From NCBI GenBank assembly GCA_900553955.1, contig USFO01000014.1:1-22601 (forward strand): 22,601 nt of DNA, given 5' to 3'. This stretch comes from an uncultured Oscillospiraceae bacterium (GTDB lineage Bacteria > Bacillota > Clostridia > Oscillospirales > Ruminococcaceae). Made by a program: the position numbers and the translations under genes. Shown piece by piece: positions 21,259-22,601 of the stretch. The notes below the pieces were generated by a model. The model ran no database searches. It was not told the origin of the DNA and saw nothing but the letters and a program-made list of their open reading frames with translations. How positions within the stretch are numbered: position 1 is the first letter of the stretch; each line of letters starts with the position of its first letter.

Positions 21259-22329
21259 ATGATGAAAACCAAAAAGATTTCTAAGAAACGCATTTCTATC
21301 TCCGTTATTTCCCTGCTTATGGCTCTGCTTATGGTCTGCCTTGCGGGATGCAACAAGGACGGCAAGGACAACAGCTCCTCCGGCAGCTCCGGCGGCATTG
21401 TAATCACCCCAGACGACAGCTCCGACACCAGCTCCGGAGACAACGCCCCAAAGCTTGAGATTCCTACCCGCACTGACAAAGTCAAATCCGCAAAAGACGC
21501 CAACAAAGACGTTGTCGGCTGGCTTTATATCCCCGGTCTTTCCGGCGTTGACCACGGCGTTTGCCACGATGCTTCTTCCTATTCCTACGACCGCCGCGAC
21601 ATCAACGGCAAAAAGCTCGGCGGCATCGGCTCCGGCAAGGAATACTGGGTTTACGGCGCATATTATACTCACCTGCGCAATACCTTTGGCGACGATGAAA
21701 GCGCTATGTCCACCAACACCGTAATTTTCGGTCACAGCGATCTTGGCATCACGAACAAAAACTATAAGGACGACGACCCTGAAGGCCCTCTCTTCTCTCA
21801 GCTCTTCCGGTTCAGAGATCCCTCCTTCGCCGAAAAGACTCCTTACATCTATTTCTCCACCCCCACCAAGACCCTTGTTTACGAGGTTTTCTCCGTTTTC
21901 TATAACGATGCGAAAATCGACGGCGGCAAATCCCTTTGGTACATTGAACCGGAACCCGGCGTTGACTACGGCACTCTGCTTGACACCGTAAAAGAGCGTT
22001 CTCTTTACAAATACAATGTCGACGTTACCACAAGCGACAAAATTCTCACCCTGTCCACCTGTACCGTCGGCTTCGGCCTTCAGAAACGCGGAAACTACCG
22101 CTTTGTTATTGTTGCAAAGCTTGTAAGCGACACCTCCGACCTTCGCGTAAAGAACGCTTCCTTCACCATCAATGCGGACGCTCCCATTCCCTCCACCTTT
22201 GAAAAGACCTTCAAGGATTATGTTGCGAACTGGAAGCCCAGCACCGAAGTTGTTGCCGCCGCCCCCGGCAGCGTAATTGAAAGCAGCGCCGCAAGCTCCT
22301 CTGCAAGCTCCGCTTCTGCTTCTAAATAA
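21259..22329 (+). CDS. Class B sortase with lipobox and Ser-rich tail
   Basis: A 356-residue exported transpeptidase of the sortase B type. Catalytic residues are H159 (VIFGHS), C268 (TLSTCT) and R281 (YRFVIVAKL). VGWLYIPGL at 86-94 also matches the family. The N-terminus is a signal peptide ending in LAGC, so C31 may be lipidated, unlike the usual uncleaved membrane helix. A Ser/Gly/Asp linker (35-62) follows. The C-terminal ~60 residues after the catalytic core extend the protein and end in a Ser/Ala-rich tail, making it longer than typical sortases of roughly 220-250 residues. GTG (21256) and two ATGs (21259, 21262) are possible starts; 21259 is 8 nt from GAAAGG. No substrate with a visible sorting signal is encoded in the window. 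Confidence 0.9.
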   Translation: MMKTKKISKKRISISVISLLMALLMVCLAGCNKDGKDNSSSGSSGGIVITPDDSSDTSSGDNAPKLEIPTRTDKVKSAKDANKDVVGWLYIPGLSGVDHGVCHDASSYSYDRRDINGKKLGGIGSGKEYWVYGAYYTHLRNTFGDDESAMSTNTVIFGHSDLGITNKNYKDDDPEGPLFSQLFRFRDPSFAEKTPYIYFSTPTKTLVYEVFSVFYNDAKIDGGKSLWYIEPEPGVDYGTLLDTVKERSLYKYNVDVTTSDKILTLSTCTVGFGLQKRGNYRFVIVAKLVSDTSDLRVKNASFTINADAPIPSTFEKTFKDYVANWKPSTEVVAAAPGSVIESSAASSSASSASASK

Positions 22330-22344
22330 ATTCTTATTACGAAC

Positions 22345-22378
22345 AAAATCCCGTGCTCAAAATGAGCACGGGATTTTT
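22345..22378 (+). terminator. Intrinsic terminator of the sortase gene
   Basis: AAAATCCCGTGCTCA pairs perfectly with TGAGCACGGGATTTT around an AAA loop, followed by further T. Its core matches the terminator at 3226-3258. Confidence 0.92.
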
Positions 22379-22424
22379 GTTTATAAAGCTTTGAGCACGG
22401 CGTTGAGCACCATGCAGGAGCGTT

Positions 22425-22517
22425 TCGCCTTCCCCTTGGGGAAGGTGGCACTGTGCGGCGCGGCGCCGCACAGCGGCGGATGAGGGCAGCCCGCCCTCGG
22501 CGGGCTTAACTGCGGCT
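22425..22517 (+). repeat. Third modular repeat relative
   Basis: A palindrome CCTTCCCC-TT-GGGGAAGG is followed by TGG, a variable stem CTGTGCGGCG (22451-22460) / CGCCGCACAG (22464-22473) and CGGATGAGGG. This is the same module order as the left ends of the 2001 and 5176 elements, with different sequence. It ends with the 20-nt string (22498-22517) that also occurs at 5136-5155. Two TGAGCAC words sit just before it. Confidence 0.65.
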
Positions 22518-22572
22518 CTCGCTCCGTACATAGATTTTTTCCGCGTTTTCGTCAGCGGGGCGATACTTACCC

Positions 22573-22598
22573 CTTTTCTTTTGTAACCAAAAGAAAAG
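22573..22598. repeat. Inverted repeat at the window edge
   Basis: CTTTTCTTTTG and CAAAAGAAAAG form a perfect 11-bp inverted repeat around TAAC. It may be part of a larger repeat that continues beyond the window. Confidence 0.6.
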
Positions 22599-22601
22599 CC
22601 G

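Overview
The window looks like chromosome from an anaerobic gut-type Firmicute of class Clostridia, probably an uncultured relative of the Oscillospiraceae/Ruminococcaceae. The reasons are strong AGGAGG-type ribosome binding sites, a complete methylaspartate (glutamate-fermentation) gene set, an EF-P plus CD1247-type gene pair, a class B sortase, an FMN-riboswitch-controlled ribU, and abundant palindromic intergenic repeats of a kind common in these genomes. No rRNA, tRNA, transposase, phage gene or CRISPR array was seen.

Layout. 1-251: repeat-rich spacer. 252-1974: permease and ATPase of an ABC importer of the TrpXYZ-like/uncharacterised class; the binding protein is not in the window. 2001-2398: a ~400 nt modular repeat. 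2658-3104: a very acidic unknown protein with a textbook promoter. 3275-4948 (minus): a secreted, membrane-anchored surface protein with InlB-type repeats. 5176-5463: a second copy of the modular repeat, inside the divergent intergenic region. 5626-7784: a P-loop protein with an alanyl-tRNA-synthetase-SAD-like tail, translationally coupled to a citX-citG fusion. 7878-8250: a dense array of GC-rich hairpins with AT-rich linkers. 8440-12987: glmS-glmL-glmE-mal. 13300-16158: a large lipoprotein flanked by 22-nt direct repeats. 16375-17401: efp and a CD1247-like zinc-ribbon protein. 17427-21103: FMN riboswitch, ribU, a P-type ATPase and a GNAT acetyltransferase that lacks a normal start codon. 21259-22329: a lipobox-bearing class B sortase. 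22345-22601: a terminator and more repeats.

How the genes fit together. Glutamate mutase (GlmS/GlmE, with GlmL as reactivator) turns L-glutamate into (2S,3S)-3-methylaspartate, and Mal deaminates that to mesaconate. The next steps of the pathway, hydration to citramalate and cleavage by citramalate lyase, need an acyl-carrier subunit carrying the citrate-lyase-type prosthetic group. The CitXG fusion just upstream would make and attach that group, although the lyase genes themselves are not in the window. Riboflavin uptake (RibU under an FMN riboswitch) is a separate unit.

The most unusual content is non-coding. It comprises (i) a modular repeat whose two full copies keep a stem while changing its sequence, (ii) an array of about twelve hairpins split into two oppositely oriented halves, (iii) a marked excess of the heptamer GTGCTCA/TGAGCAC (27 occurrences counted by eye, 11 of them inside or at the edge of citXG), and (iv) short ATTCCGC-type tandem repeats at gene edges.
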